From Clonostachys chloroleuca (lineage: Eukaryota > Ascomycota > Sordariomycetes > Hypocreales > Bionectriaceae): a stretch of DNA of 64,000 bases. Shown in pieces: positions 26,757 through 36,905 of the stretch. The stretch spans positions 34,596,001 to 34,660,000 of the forward strand of contig JBANAY010000003.1 of NCBI GenBank assembly GCA_037952775.1, written 5' to 3'. Within the stretch, counting starts at the first letter, position 1, and every line of letters begins with the position of its first letter. Made by a program: the position numbers and the translations under genes. The notes below the pieces were generated by a model. It saw only the letters and a program-made list of their open reading frames with translations, was not told the DNA's origin and searched no databases.

Positions 26757-26806
<50 letters not shown>

Positions 26807-28239
26807 AATTCTGGCTAATCTTTTCCTGGTGATGTCTCAGCAACCTGTTGTAGCTACGTACGGTCGCCGTGGCATGTATGTGCTATCGCTTGCTCTATGT
26901 GTGCCCCTTACATTTTGTAAGTCTTGGATCTTCAAAAGATGGCCAAGATCTTGTTCTAAGTATCGCTATTATAGGGTGTGCTTATCTTTCAACGGCTTGG
27001 GAGTGGTATGTGGTCAGAATTCTCTACGGGCTTGCCATGGCACCAATTGAGACCCTGCCAGAGGTAACTATTGCCGATGTGTGCTTCGCCCATCAAAGAG
27101 GAACTTGGATTAGCTTCTACGTCGTCGCCCTGTTTGGGTCAACCTATATCGGCCCCCTGATCTCTGGGTGGCTTACAGTTGCCATTGGATGGAGGAACAC
27201 TATGATGTTCATCGGAGTTGCCTGCATTGCCTCACTGATTCTCGTTTTCTTCTTCATGGAGGAGACAATGTTCATCAGAAAGGCCCTAGAAGGCCTCGAG
27301 GACGAGGTATCCGAGGCTTCTAGCCCTACCCTCTCGGTCTGCGAGGCCCAGAACGCCGAAGTGAAGGCTGCGGTTAAGATCAACAATCAAATTGCAGAGC
27401 CGCCAACACAGAAGAAGACTTACTTCCAAAAGCTCGCTCTCTACTGTTTGCTCCCTGGTCGGCCAACCGTCAAACAAATGTTTCGAAACACTTATATGCC
27501 ACTCGTATTCATTATTCAGTTCCCAATCATTGCTTGGTGTGGTTTCATTTACGGAATCAACATTTCTTGGTAGGTTTCTCCTTGGGAGAATGAGAAATAT
27601 GCTGCTAACGCCCATCATAGGTTTAGCGTTATGAACTCGACTACAAGCCCCATTCTTTCTGCTGCCCCATACAACTTCTCTTCTGGGCTTGTCGGATCTA
27701 TGTACGCTGGGCCCATTGTTGGAACCCTGTTGGGATGTTGGTGGGCTGGCTGGGTAGTGGACTACCTGACCTTGAAACTTGCTCGACGCAACGGAGGAGT
27801 GCGTGAACCTGAGCATCGCCTGTGGCCTCTAGCCGTTTCTGCAGTGCTCTCTTGCGCTGGACTCATCATGTATGGAGTTGGTGCTCAACACCAGGCGCCT
27901 TGGATAGTCCTCGCCATCGGCCTTGCGCTGCTCACCTTTGCCGTCGTCACAGGAAGCTCCATAGCTCTTTCTTACAACATTGACTGCTTCAAGGACATAT
28001 GCAGCGAGTCTATAACATCAGTCATTGTTATTCGCAATACCATGGGTTTCGCCTTTTCCTACGCCATCACACCTTGGTATACCAACATGGGACTGCAGAA
28101 TTGTTTCATCATGGCAGGTTTCCTGTCCTTGGGTTCGTTGCTGACCTTCCTCGTCTTCACATGGAAGGGCAAGACTCTCAGAAAGATTGCGGCTCCTCGG
28201 TACTACAGATATATCGAACAGAGTTTTACGCACGAATGA
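26394..28239 (+). CDS. MFS transporter (DHA1-like), candidate phosphonate importer
   Basis: Exons 26394-26729, 26841-26916, 26975-27569 and 27621-28239 give 541 residues with about 12 membrane segments. Splicing joins GWGCLIW to QPVVATYGRRGMYVLS, rebuilding the family's loop 2-3 motif, and continues with VRILYGLAMAPIETLPEVTIADV. A hydrophilic N-terminus and a central cytoplasmic loop (EVSEASSPT..) fit fungal HOL1-type and drug/H+ antiporter relatives. The plasma membrane is the likely site. Substrate cannot be read from the sequence; its place between phosphonate genes makes an organophosphonate or ammonium compound reasonable. The first intron (26730-26840) contains an unbroken run of 48 T, described separately. 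Confidence 0.85.
26758..26805 (+). repeat. Poly-T tract of 48 bases within an intron
   Basis: Forty-eight uninterrupted T lie in intron 1 of the MFS gene, between its GTGATT donor and CTCAG acceptor. The tract ends abruptly at GAATTC. The length may be imprecise, as such runs are prone to sequencing and replication slippage. Confidence 0.9.
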
Positions 28240-29141
28240 CATCTTGGATGCTACCGGTTTCTGCTCGGCCGAACACGACATTGAGGTGCCAAATGCCTAC
28301 ATTGAGGCGCTGGGGCAAATAATTCACATTATCAAGTGGTAATGAAATATTGTCTCTGCTGCTTAGGGTTTTTGCCCCTTTTGCTTTGCTTTCACCTAGC
28401 ACCCGTGCTCTGTCTATTAATCTCAAGCAGGGAGTGATAAGGTTTTGGAGGGAGAAGTGCGCGGTTTCTTAGACATAGTCGTTATTTTGCTTTTTTCTTT
28501 TTCACCAGTCCCATCTCTTAATTAGATCAGTGCTTTTGAACAATATCTCGATACTGCCTACAAAACATTGGTTGACTATACCTGTTTGCAAGTGAATAGT
28601 GGGCTTTCATTCCGAAAACTCATACACATCACATTACCAAGCATCGCCTTATAAGCGATCGCCCGCACTTTTTTTTTATATAAACTTTTTTAACTATTTC
28701 GCAATTCTGCCCTATAAAAAAAATTAAATAAGCATTTGTTTCTCCATGCTTGCTCCAACTCCACTATGAGATGCTCGTCAGGAGGGCTTAGGTTAACCCC
28801 CCCCCTCGTGGTGATATCATATTCAACTATATTGACTGTATATTTGCTTCTGGCTAGGATGAAGAGTATCTGGCAGGACTCTTCCCATCCTCTTAGTTGA
28901 GATAGGACATATTATAGCATAATACTGGGGCCTTAGAAATACGGGGACAGGTGTCTCGGCAGCCTCCCACTCACTGAACCGCTATAGGCCCAAGAAAACG
29001 AGGGAACTTGGCAGTACATGGATGGCGCAACAGCGTGGATAGCTAACCAGCCCATTCTTAGCCGTCTACTAACTTGGAGTTGGCTAGGCTGAGCAATATG
29101 TCACTCAAGGAAGAGAGGTGGGCTTTTGCCAATCGTCCACG

Positions 29142-29147
29142 CACGTG
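29142..29147. promoter_or_regulatory. CACGTG box (distal) before the PhoD-like gene
   Basis: GCACGTGC, a perfect palindrome, lies about 335 bases before the ATG at 29478. Paired with a second box at 29201, it is a plausible bHLH (Pho4/NUC-1-type) site. Confidence 0.45.
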
Positions 29148-29200
29148 CACACCCAACTAGTCTAATATCTCCGGAGCAAGAAATAAAAAAAAAAAGATAA

Positions 29201-29206
29201 CACGTG
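29201..29206. promoter_or_regulatory. CACGTG box (proximal) before the PhoD-like gene
   Basis: ACACGTGT, a palindrome, about 275 bases before the ATG. Two boxes in one promoter of a phosphatase gene are more convincing than one, but binding is untested. Confidence 0.45.
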
Positions 29207-29477
29207 TAACAGATGGCGGTCTGGTCATCCGCACTCAGAATGTCGGCCCGGCTCCGATGCCAGGAAGATATTTGTCAACCACTAGTGATTCCCTTCCCCA
29301 TTGCGCTTTTTCGAGCCCGGACAACGTCGGCGAGCTCGGCTTTTTACGGGCCTAGAAGTATATATCACAATTCACCTAGTAAATATATATCAATTCAATT
29401 GGGCCAGCATTGTAGATTGGGGCGTACTTAGTATTCTGAAGGGGCAGCGCGTGTGCTTTTTCCATCAATTGACCACC

Positions 29478-31264
29478 ATGATAAGAAACAGTTACCTTTT
29501 CTGGGGTTTGGAGGGTCTCGCAATCTCCACAAGCTTTGCACTTCGGTCCAGAGCTGTGGCATTTGTCAGATGGGTAAGTCAAAATAGGTTTCTCTGTGTT
29601 CATATATTAGCACTGTTTAGTAACTCTTGCTCACGGAGAATCAACACGTTATAGAATCCATGGGGTCGGCTCCTCCTAGAGAAAATTTGTGGTCTATGGG
29701 CTCTCTTCCTTGTTATTTGGATCACGCAATATTCCCTCTGGGCAACAACACCGAGAAATTGCCCATCACAAAGCCTCAAAATACCTGCGTGGCTGTCTGT
29801 TCTTCTGGGTAGATTCGACCCGCAGTCGTGGAAAGCCTCTATCGCCACGCTTGGGGTGAATACCTTGTTCCTCCTGGCGGCTGTCGATTTCGTTTATCGC
29901 AGCTCATTGCTCCACGAAAGCCGAAACTTGAGTTTTTCACGTATGGGGCACACCAACGCTTCAAATGCGAACATCGTCTTCAGATATCCGGCTGAGGCTA
30001 AAGTCAGGATTCAGTATCGTCCCCAAACGGGCGCGGAAGCTTCCACATGGCTGAATGGTCCTGTAACATCTGTCACATCACACAGTGATTATATTGGGTC
30101 ATTCTTGCTTCGGAATCTTGAGCCCGACACCAAGTATCAGTACAAAACCAATGCTAGCCATAGCGGAACGTTTAGGACACCTTCCAAGCATCCCAAGCGG
30201 TGGACACTGGTCTCGAGCAGCTGTATTAAGCCTTTCTATCCCTACAATCCCCTCGACCATGCCTTGAGCATGCGTGGTTTTGCGCATCTCTCTCGCTACA
30301 TTGAGAACACCCAAACAGATATGATGCTGTTTCTTGGTGATTTTATCTATATTGATCTGCCGAGACGTTTTGGATACGAGACAAAACACTATCAGAATGC
30401 CTACAGACAGATATATGCCTCGCCTAGCTGGACGGAAACCCTACGGGCGCTGCCTTGGATACACACTTACGATGATCACGAGATCACCAACAACTGGGAT
30501 GCCAACGAAACGGGAATCTACCATCAGGCTATTTCCCCATTCATGGTTTATCAGTATCTTGGCAATCCAGAACCGCCCAAGCCCAAAGTCACTTACCATC
30601 AATTTTCCCATGGAGATGTTTCCTTCTTTTTGATGGACACACGCCGATATCGGTCTCCGTCTTCAGACCCCGATGGAGAGCACAAGTCAATGCTTGGGGC
30701 TGAGCAACGAAAAGATTTCGAGGACTGGATTAGGAATGCTCCAGGTTGGAAAGTTGTGGTTACTGGCGCTCCATTCACACGTAATTTCAGGAGTGCGGAT
30801 AACCAAGATACTTGGGCCGGTTACCTGTGGGAGAGACAAAGACTGCTGAATCTGATGTGGGAAACGGATGGTGTTATCATCCTTAGTGGTGTAGGTCGTC
30901 CCCTTATCGTTCCAGGCCGGGCCTACCTTGACCCTTTTTTTAACAACTTTTATCATAGGATCGCCATGAACATGCGACGACGGCATTCCCTCGTCCCGGG
31001 CACAATGACTCTTCTGTCATTGAATTTTCTACTTCGCCACTTAATCAGTTCCTACCTCCTGCTCCTGACTACGAGCAAATAGAGGATACAGATGTGGGGA
31101 TTTACTTTTTACACGCTGGTGAATCCAAGTTTGGGGCCATCACATTTGACACGTCAGATGAGAAGGTGTGGCGAGCGGAATTCGAATTAATTGTAGATGG
31201 TGAGAAAAAATGGGATTACGTGATTCTGCAAGAAAGATCAAAAGAAAAGAAACCTAGAAACTAA
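29478..31264 (+). CDS. Membrane-anchored PhoD-like metallophosphatase
   Basis: Exons 29478-29573, 29655-30890 and 30959-31264 give 545 residues. The ATG has a strong context (GACCACCATG), and splicing adds an N-terminus with two hydrophobic segments, about 45-61 (GLWALFLVIWITQYSLW) and 97-113. A Fn3-like region and then the PhoD metallophosphatase core follow: FLGDFIY (Asp261), YDDHEITNNW (Asp305-His307), and SGDRHEHA (Asp445-His449), the last rebuilt across the second intron. PhoD proteins are calcium/iron-dependent phosphodiesterase/phosphomonoesterases. The membrane segments suggest an anchored enzyme facing outside or into a compartment. In this setting it could free phosphate or a phosphonate head group from esters or lipids, which is inference. 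The gene appears intact. Confidence 0.88.
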
Positions 31265-31881
31265 GTCGTGCTATGCCATTTCATTGTTGGGGCTGGGATG
31301 GACGCAAGCCGAGTTTCCAATTAGCTTCTCTTTTGCACATACTAGGTCGTTTGAGATTAAAGAAAACCCTAAGATAAAGCAAGTTAGATTGTTATTGAGC
31401 ATCTTCCGTATTTCTCACTCAGTATGAGACAGGAAATTTATCCCAGCGTAGTTGCTACAGCTCATGCGTGTGGACTATCATCCTCGTAGGCGATCTTGTA
31501 CAATCGGCCGTAGCATGCCACTCAGGTATCGCGATAAGATCCTTGGCAATCCATGAAAATCGAATTCAGCATTCAGATCAGCATTATTCGCGATCCACTC
31601 TCGCACTTCTTGCCGTAAGCTGCGTCTCGGCCTGAGCCCGACCTGGGCTGTTACGCCGTGCGGCCTTCACACCGGCCTTTCCCCGCCTCATCTGCTTTCT
31701 GTTCCAATATATTCCAATATGCCAACCGCAATGGAGAGCAAAAAAAATAAAGGATAATAGCTGATTCCCCTTTTGGTGTCGATAGTGGAAGTGCCAGCCC
31801 TCTCTTTCGAATTTATCACGGAGGTATTGATAATTTACACCAATTTTCGCCTTTATTTTCTTTATTTTCGCCACCAATACC
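31265..31881. other. Intergenic region, promoter of the fusion gene
   Basis: 617 bases with no gene seen and no CACGTG box. The last 100 bases before the ATG are T/C-rich, common in fungal promoters. The start context is CCACCAATACCATGG, a favourable one. Confidence 0.5.
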
Positions 31882-33833
31882 ATGGCTCTGCCATCAGTGG
31901 AAGAACATACACGAGCTACGATTCGCGAGCTCTTCTCATTCATCTTAGCACAGGGCCATACCGAATACCTCGGCGAGTCCGTGTCTCAGCTCCAGCACTC
32001 TCTTCAAAGTGCTTTACAGGCTCAGCAAGATAACTGCGATGATGAGACGGTCCTGGCCGCTCTAATGCATGATGTTGGGCGATTCATCCCCGCCGCGGAC
32101 AAGATGCCCAAGCTAATTGCTCCTGATGGCTCATATATTGGCCGAGCAAGCCATGATATACTAGGCGAACGGTATCTGCGACAGCTTGGTTTTAGCGAAA
32201 AGGTCTGCCAGTTGGTCGGCTCTCACGTTACGGCCAAGAGATACCTCTGCGCCGCAGAGAATGGCTACTGGGAGTCGCTTAGTCTGAGCAGCAAAAGAAC
32301 CCTTGAGTACCAGGTAAAGAAGGACGAGGACAGGCCTATTACTTTCCATTGATTGAGGCTAATCCTCTGCAACAGGGAGGAAGATTCACTCCGGAGCAAG
32401 TAAAGGAAGCTGAAAATGACCCCTGGCTTCAGGAGAAGCTGGCCGTTAGGCGATACGACGACTTGGCCAAGAACCCAGATGCTGTGACACCTCCTCTAGA
32501 GGCGTACCAAGAAATGGCTTATAAATGCCTTCTAGGTATATCATTTCCAAGCATCAAGAGAGATTTCTATTGGATAAATTTTAACTTTGATTTAGAATCT
32601 AGATCATCCATCAATCTGAACTCCCGCACATATGCTCTCCCTACGAAGCCAACTGTTGTTGTCTGCATTGACGGCTTTGATCCAAGCTATCTCAGACATG
32701 GTATCTCGACTGGCACGCTCCCTCATCTAGCTAGTCTGATGGAGAAGGGCTTTTCCACAACAGCTAAGTCGGCTATGCCGTCTATTACCAATCCGAACAA
32801 TGTTTCAATTGTCACAGGCGTGCCTCCATCAGTCCACGGTATTGCTGGCAACACCGTGCTGGATCGTGCAACTGGAGAAGAGGTCAGCATCAGCGACGCA
32901 ACGCATCTTCGAACCGAAACTATCCTGTCTTTGCTATCGAGGCACGGTGTACGTGTTGCCGCCGTTACTGCCAAGGAAAAGCTGAGACAGATTCTCGGTC
33001 ACCAGCTCCACGGGGCCATTTGCTTCTCAGCTCAGAAGGCAAAGTCCTGCAAGCTCTCCCAAGAAACAGACCTAGACATAGAAACATGGATGGGACGCGC
33101 CACTCCTGACCAATACTCGCCTGATCTGTCCCTCTTTGTTATGGATGCTGGCGTCAAGCTTCTCGACGAGAATCGGGCAGACTTCCTTTATCTTACACTC
33201 TCCGACTGGGTCCAGCATAAGTATGCCCCAGGAGAAAAAGAGGCTGATACTTTCATGACTCAACTGGACGCGAGCATTGGCCGTCTTCTTGAGCTCGGCG
33301 CGCGAGTGGCCATCACGGGAGATCATGGTATGGCCAGCAAGACCAAGCCTGACGGTACACCAAACGTTGTCTACCTCCAAGATGAGCTTGAAGCACGGTT
33401 CGGAAAAGGGTCGGCGCGCGTTATTTGCCCAATCGCAGACCCTCTTGTGAAACATCATGGGTCATTCGGCGCATTCGTGAGAGTCTATGTATCTAGAGAG
33501 TACAAGGAGAGTATTTCCGAAATGATCAAGTATTGCGCGACGCTGGAGCATGTCGACGTAAGTCTCAGTGCTACTGACGCTGCCGAGAGATTTGAGTTGC
33601 CTTTGGATCTCGAAGGCGATTTTGTCGTGACATCGGGCCGGGATTCAGTCATTGGAAGTTGTCGCAAAGACCACGATATTGGAAGCCTTGGAGGCCTTCG
33701 CCTTAGGTCGCATGGAGGCATTGCTGAACAGGATGTTCCGCTCATTCTGTCATGCCCTGTTCAAGATGGTGCTGCCGCCGCGGAAAGAAAATGGAGGAAT
33801 TTCGACGTTTTCGACTTGGTTTTGAATTGGTAA
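31882..33833 (+). CDS. Fusion of PhnZ/TmpB-type HD oxygenase and PhnA-type phosphonoacetate hydrolase
   Basis: Exons 31882-32313, 32376-32535 and 32596-33833 give 609 residues; intron 2 (60 nt) is in frame, so the fusion holds even if it is retained. Residues 1-195 form an HD domain of the phosphonate-degradation type. Tyr29, Glu32, His39, His63-Asp64, His91, His115, Lys119 and Asp172 match the PhnZ diiron and substrate residues as I recall them, with a constant offset. PhnZ uses O2 to cleave C1-hydroxylated aminoethylphosphonate. Residues 216-609 form an alkaline-phosphatase-fold PhnA: Asp223, Thr262 nucleophile in SITNPNN, Asp401 and His405, Asp440-His441 (TGDHGM) and His570 (RSHGG). PhnA hydrolyses phosphonoacetate to acetate and phosphate. 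No signal peptide is seen, so it is probably cytosolic. Two C-P bond breaking activities in one chain are unusual. Confidence 0.92.
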
Positions 33834-34653
33834 TCACATCTATCAAGTTTTACGGGTATACTTATTCATCAAAGAAGAAGCAGAGGGAGAAGGAAGGATT
33901 TTTGGATAAAACACAGTCTATACATTGATTTTTCTTCGAATTTGCTACCCCAGTGCTATAATTTAGAAGTTGGTTCTTTCAGTTTCATATCGTCAACCCT
34001 CATTAAGAGGCGAAACATATTCCATGGAAATTGTACAACTTGCTATTTCGCCTCTATCAAGTCTAGATTCAGATACACAATTGTGAACATGGAAGAGTAG
34101 ATCACCGGGTTCAATAGCATTGAATCCTTATACTAGCTTCAGCTCAAGAACTTCACTTCAGCGGAAGAGAAAGGTGATGTATTATCAACTAAAAAGTCCT
34201 GTACAGCTTCTATATACGCTTCAGAATTCTGCCTAAAGGTAAGATAGGCGAAGAGGAAGAATATTAATCTTCTCTTGCATACGTCAATTAATTTTTCACG
34301 CAGAAATGGCATATTATGCATTAAAAAATCCATGACATTACTAGTGTCATCATCTTTGGGTCACGTAAAACAATCTTCGGCTACGCACCATCGGTGTTCG
34401 CCCGACCTTTCCTAAGAAAGTTCGGTGTCGGCGCCGGCCGCCGAACTCAATGCATAATATGTTACCAATAGTATGTCGAGGCTCGGCGTAGCCCCGACCG
34501 CAGAGGCAATAGTCATAACAAATTTACCAACGCTTACAAACGATAGAGAGCTTTCAGGTGCGCAAATAGTTAATTCAGAAGAGGAAAATCCTTTATATGT
34601 GTCTAGCATCGCAGCTCAGGAAGCAATCCTAATTTTAACATCAAGCATTCAAC
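33834..34653. other. Intergenic region with a CGG-rich patch
   Basis: 820 bases without a recognisable gene. Between 34375 and 34500 lies a GC-rich patch with several CGG/CCG triplets in inverted arrangement (TCGGCGCCGGCCGCCGA at about 34427-34443, and CGGCGTAGCCCCGACCG). Such triplets are half-sites for Zn2Cys6 proteins. It stands 150-280 bases before the next start. Confidence 0.45.
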
Positions 34654-36003
34654 ATGACAACTACTTTCCAGAGCATTCCAGTTATCGATTTTGGCAGACT
34701 CCAAAATGAGGCGACAAAGGCTCAAGGTCTGGAAGAGCTTCGTGATGCCATTTTCAACGTTGGCTTTCTGTATTTAGTCAATACAGGGCTCGAGGTAAAA
34801 TATCCTCCACCGCATCGTATTTATGAGCTTAAAGCTCACACCTACGCTAGCCGATGATTGAAGACGCACATAAGTTCACGCGCGATATATTCGAACTCCC
34901 AGTGCTGGATAAAGCGAGTTGCCACATGAGCAACTCACCTTCGTTCTTAGGTTATAGTGGCTTACGCGAAGAGACCACTGACAAAAAGCTCGACATCAGA
35001 GAGGTATGAACGCAGCAAAATCTTAGAATCCCGGCAAAGCTAAATGGTTTTTGACAGCAATTTGATTTTGGAACTGAGGTTGCCAGTCAAGATCCCGGCG
35101 GCGAACCTTGGAGGAAACTGGAGGGCACGGGACAGGTAACTGAAGCACTATCTAACCAGATTATATCGCCTTTCGCCCTGCTAACCTTCCCCATTGTTTC
35201 TCTTAGTACCCCAGCACCGAGGTCAAGGCCTTTGTGACAAGCTATATTGCGGCGATGACAAGATTATCAACCAAGTTCTTACATCTCGTGGCTGAATGCC
35301 TCTCGTTGCCGCCTACCACGTTCGATCACTTTATTGGGAATATGTCGAGGCTGAAATTCGTGAAATATCCTCCTTCCCAATCAAGTGGCCAAGGCGTCGG
35401 TGCCCATAAAGACTCCCTTAGCCTTTTCACTTTCTTATCTCAAGACCAGGTGGGAGGTCTCCAAGTTCTCAATAAGTCTGGTGAATGGATTGATGCTACT
35501 CCTATTGCAGGAAGTTTAGTAGTCAATATCGCGCAAGGGTTTGAGGCTGCGACAGGCGGCTTATGCTCAGCCACAACTCATAGAGTGGAGGTACTTATTG
35601 CCTCAGTTTCTAATTGACCTTGACATTGTTTCGAAATACTAATAATCATCTTGGCATAGTCTCCTACCAACATCACACGGTACAGTATACCATTCTTCCA
35701 AGCTATAAATCTCGACCTCAGCTTCGATGAGATAAAGTTATCGGCTACAAAGATACGAGACGAGATCCCAGTCTCTGATAACGGGAAGAAGCGCGCAGTT
35801 GACGTCCCCAGCGATATTATATCTCCATATTTCTCTACGGTGCGTTATCAAAATATATATTAATAGTTGCAAGCCTAATATATTCCTTTTCTTCATAGAT
35901 TGGGGAAGCACAGCTTGTTAATAGGATCAAAAGTCACCCAGAAGTTGGGAAAAAGTGGTATCCTAAGCTCTTTAAAGAACTTGGTCTAGCGGCTATTTCC
36001 TAA
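34654..36003 (+). CDS. 2OG-Fe(II) oxygenase, isopenicillin-N-synthase-like family
   Basis: Six exons, 34654-34794, 34851-35003, 35058-35135, 35207-35590, 35660-35839 and 35899-36003, give 346 residues; all introns lie in phase 0. The N-terminal region has the family's IPVIDFG start and GFLYLVNTG. The catalytic core has His-x-Asp in GAHKDSLSLF, the distal His in TTHRV, and the 2OG-binding Arg-x-Ser in RYSIPFF. Members oxidise small molecules in the cytosol; the substrate here is unknown. The gene closes the phosphonate island, right before the RIP block, so whether it belongs to the pathway is open. It has far more introns than its neighbours. It looks intact with a normal C-terminus. Confidence 0.88.
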
Positions 36004-36356
36004 GGGTGTACTAGGAATAGGTATTACTACTATATTAAATAGCCTACAGATCTATTATATTAGAGGACCTACTATCCTAGCCTTAGATTAAGAGATATAT
36101 ATAGAGTATATATTTAGTATCCTTTTAATCACTAAATAAGGAGAAGTGAATAAGATACTAATTATAATAAGTAAATATATTAGTATTTGTTCTCAGGGTA
36201 TATTTTCCAAACTATTATTACTATCTGGGAGAGAGTAGTTATAATAAATAGTATATAATCTAAGGTAATAATATTCTATAAAATTTTTAAAGCTATATAG
36301 AATTAAATATCTTTTAATATAGATTAAGCTTATATACTAAGCTCTATTAAGTTATC

Positions 36357-36533
36357 ATTCTTTAGGCAGTGATTGGGACCATCGAAATCGTCCATAGCAG
36401 CACATCCCTGGGTCGGTCTCACAATGGAGAGCAGGGAATCAATTTGACTTATCGAAAGAGGCAGGAGAAACTCTTCGTGGGGGCCAGAAAGTCTTCCCGT
36501 GGTGAAAGAGAGTTATCGGGGCAAACGTAAAAT
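36357..36533. other. Short undecayed island in the AT-rich block
   Basis: About 177 bases of normal composition (GATTGGGACCATCGAAATCG onwards) between RIP-type sequence on both sides. No frame, tRNA or repeat match in this window was recognised. It may be an exon or promoter fragment left from a lost gene. Confidence 0.5.
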
Positions 36534-36535
36534 AA

Positions 36536-36905
36536 GATTAAAGATTAAATATAGATTAAAACTTAGTTAAAAATAAATTATATAAATCTAGTTATATATA
36601 ATCTAAGTTAAGAATTTAAGAATATTTTTTAAATATAGTAAAAATCTCTAAATATATATATATTAATAATAACTTATATTATATAGCTAATAATAATCTA
36701 ATTATACTATTTAGAATAATACTTTAATTAGTTATATTCTAATTTACTTTAAATCTCTATCTAGTATAAGTTATCTAACTATTATATATTCTAGGATTAG
36801 GCTATATATAACTGGATTTATATAATTTATTTTTAACTTAATTTTTATTTATATTTAATTTTTAATTTTATTTTTTTCTTTACTTTTTTTATTTATATAA
36901 ACTAA
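36536..36905. repeat. Inverted repeat around a gypsy LTR fragment
   Basis: Arms at about 36536-36655 and 36785-36905 are inverted copies of the end of family X (also at 17275-17390 and 57790-57970). Between them lies a stretch matching the 3' part of the decayed gypsy LTR at about 60415-60530. This is a nested or rearranged arrangement. Confidence 0.6.

Larger units (their letters stand above)
28240..29477. other. Intergenic region, promoter of the PhoD-like gene
   Basis: 1.24 kb without a recognisable gene. It has several homopolymer runs and CACGTG boxes at 29142-29147 and 29201-29206, 55 to 60 bases apart. No tRNA or repeat was recognised. Confidence 0.5.

Noticed and set aside
33834..34650. 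Small frames at 34139-34333 and 34412-34709
   Set aside because: Short, mutually overlapping on both strands and without any family pattern.
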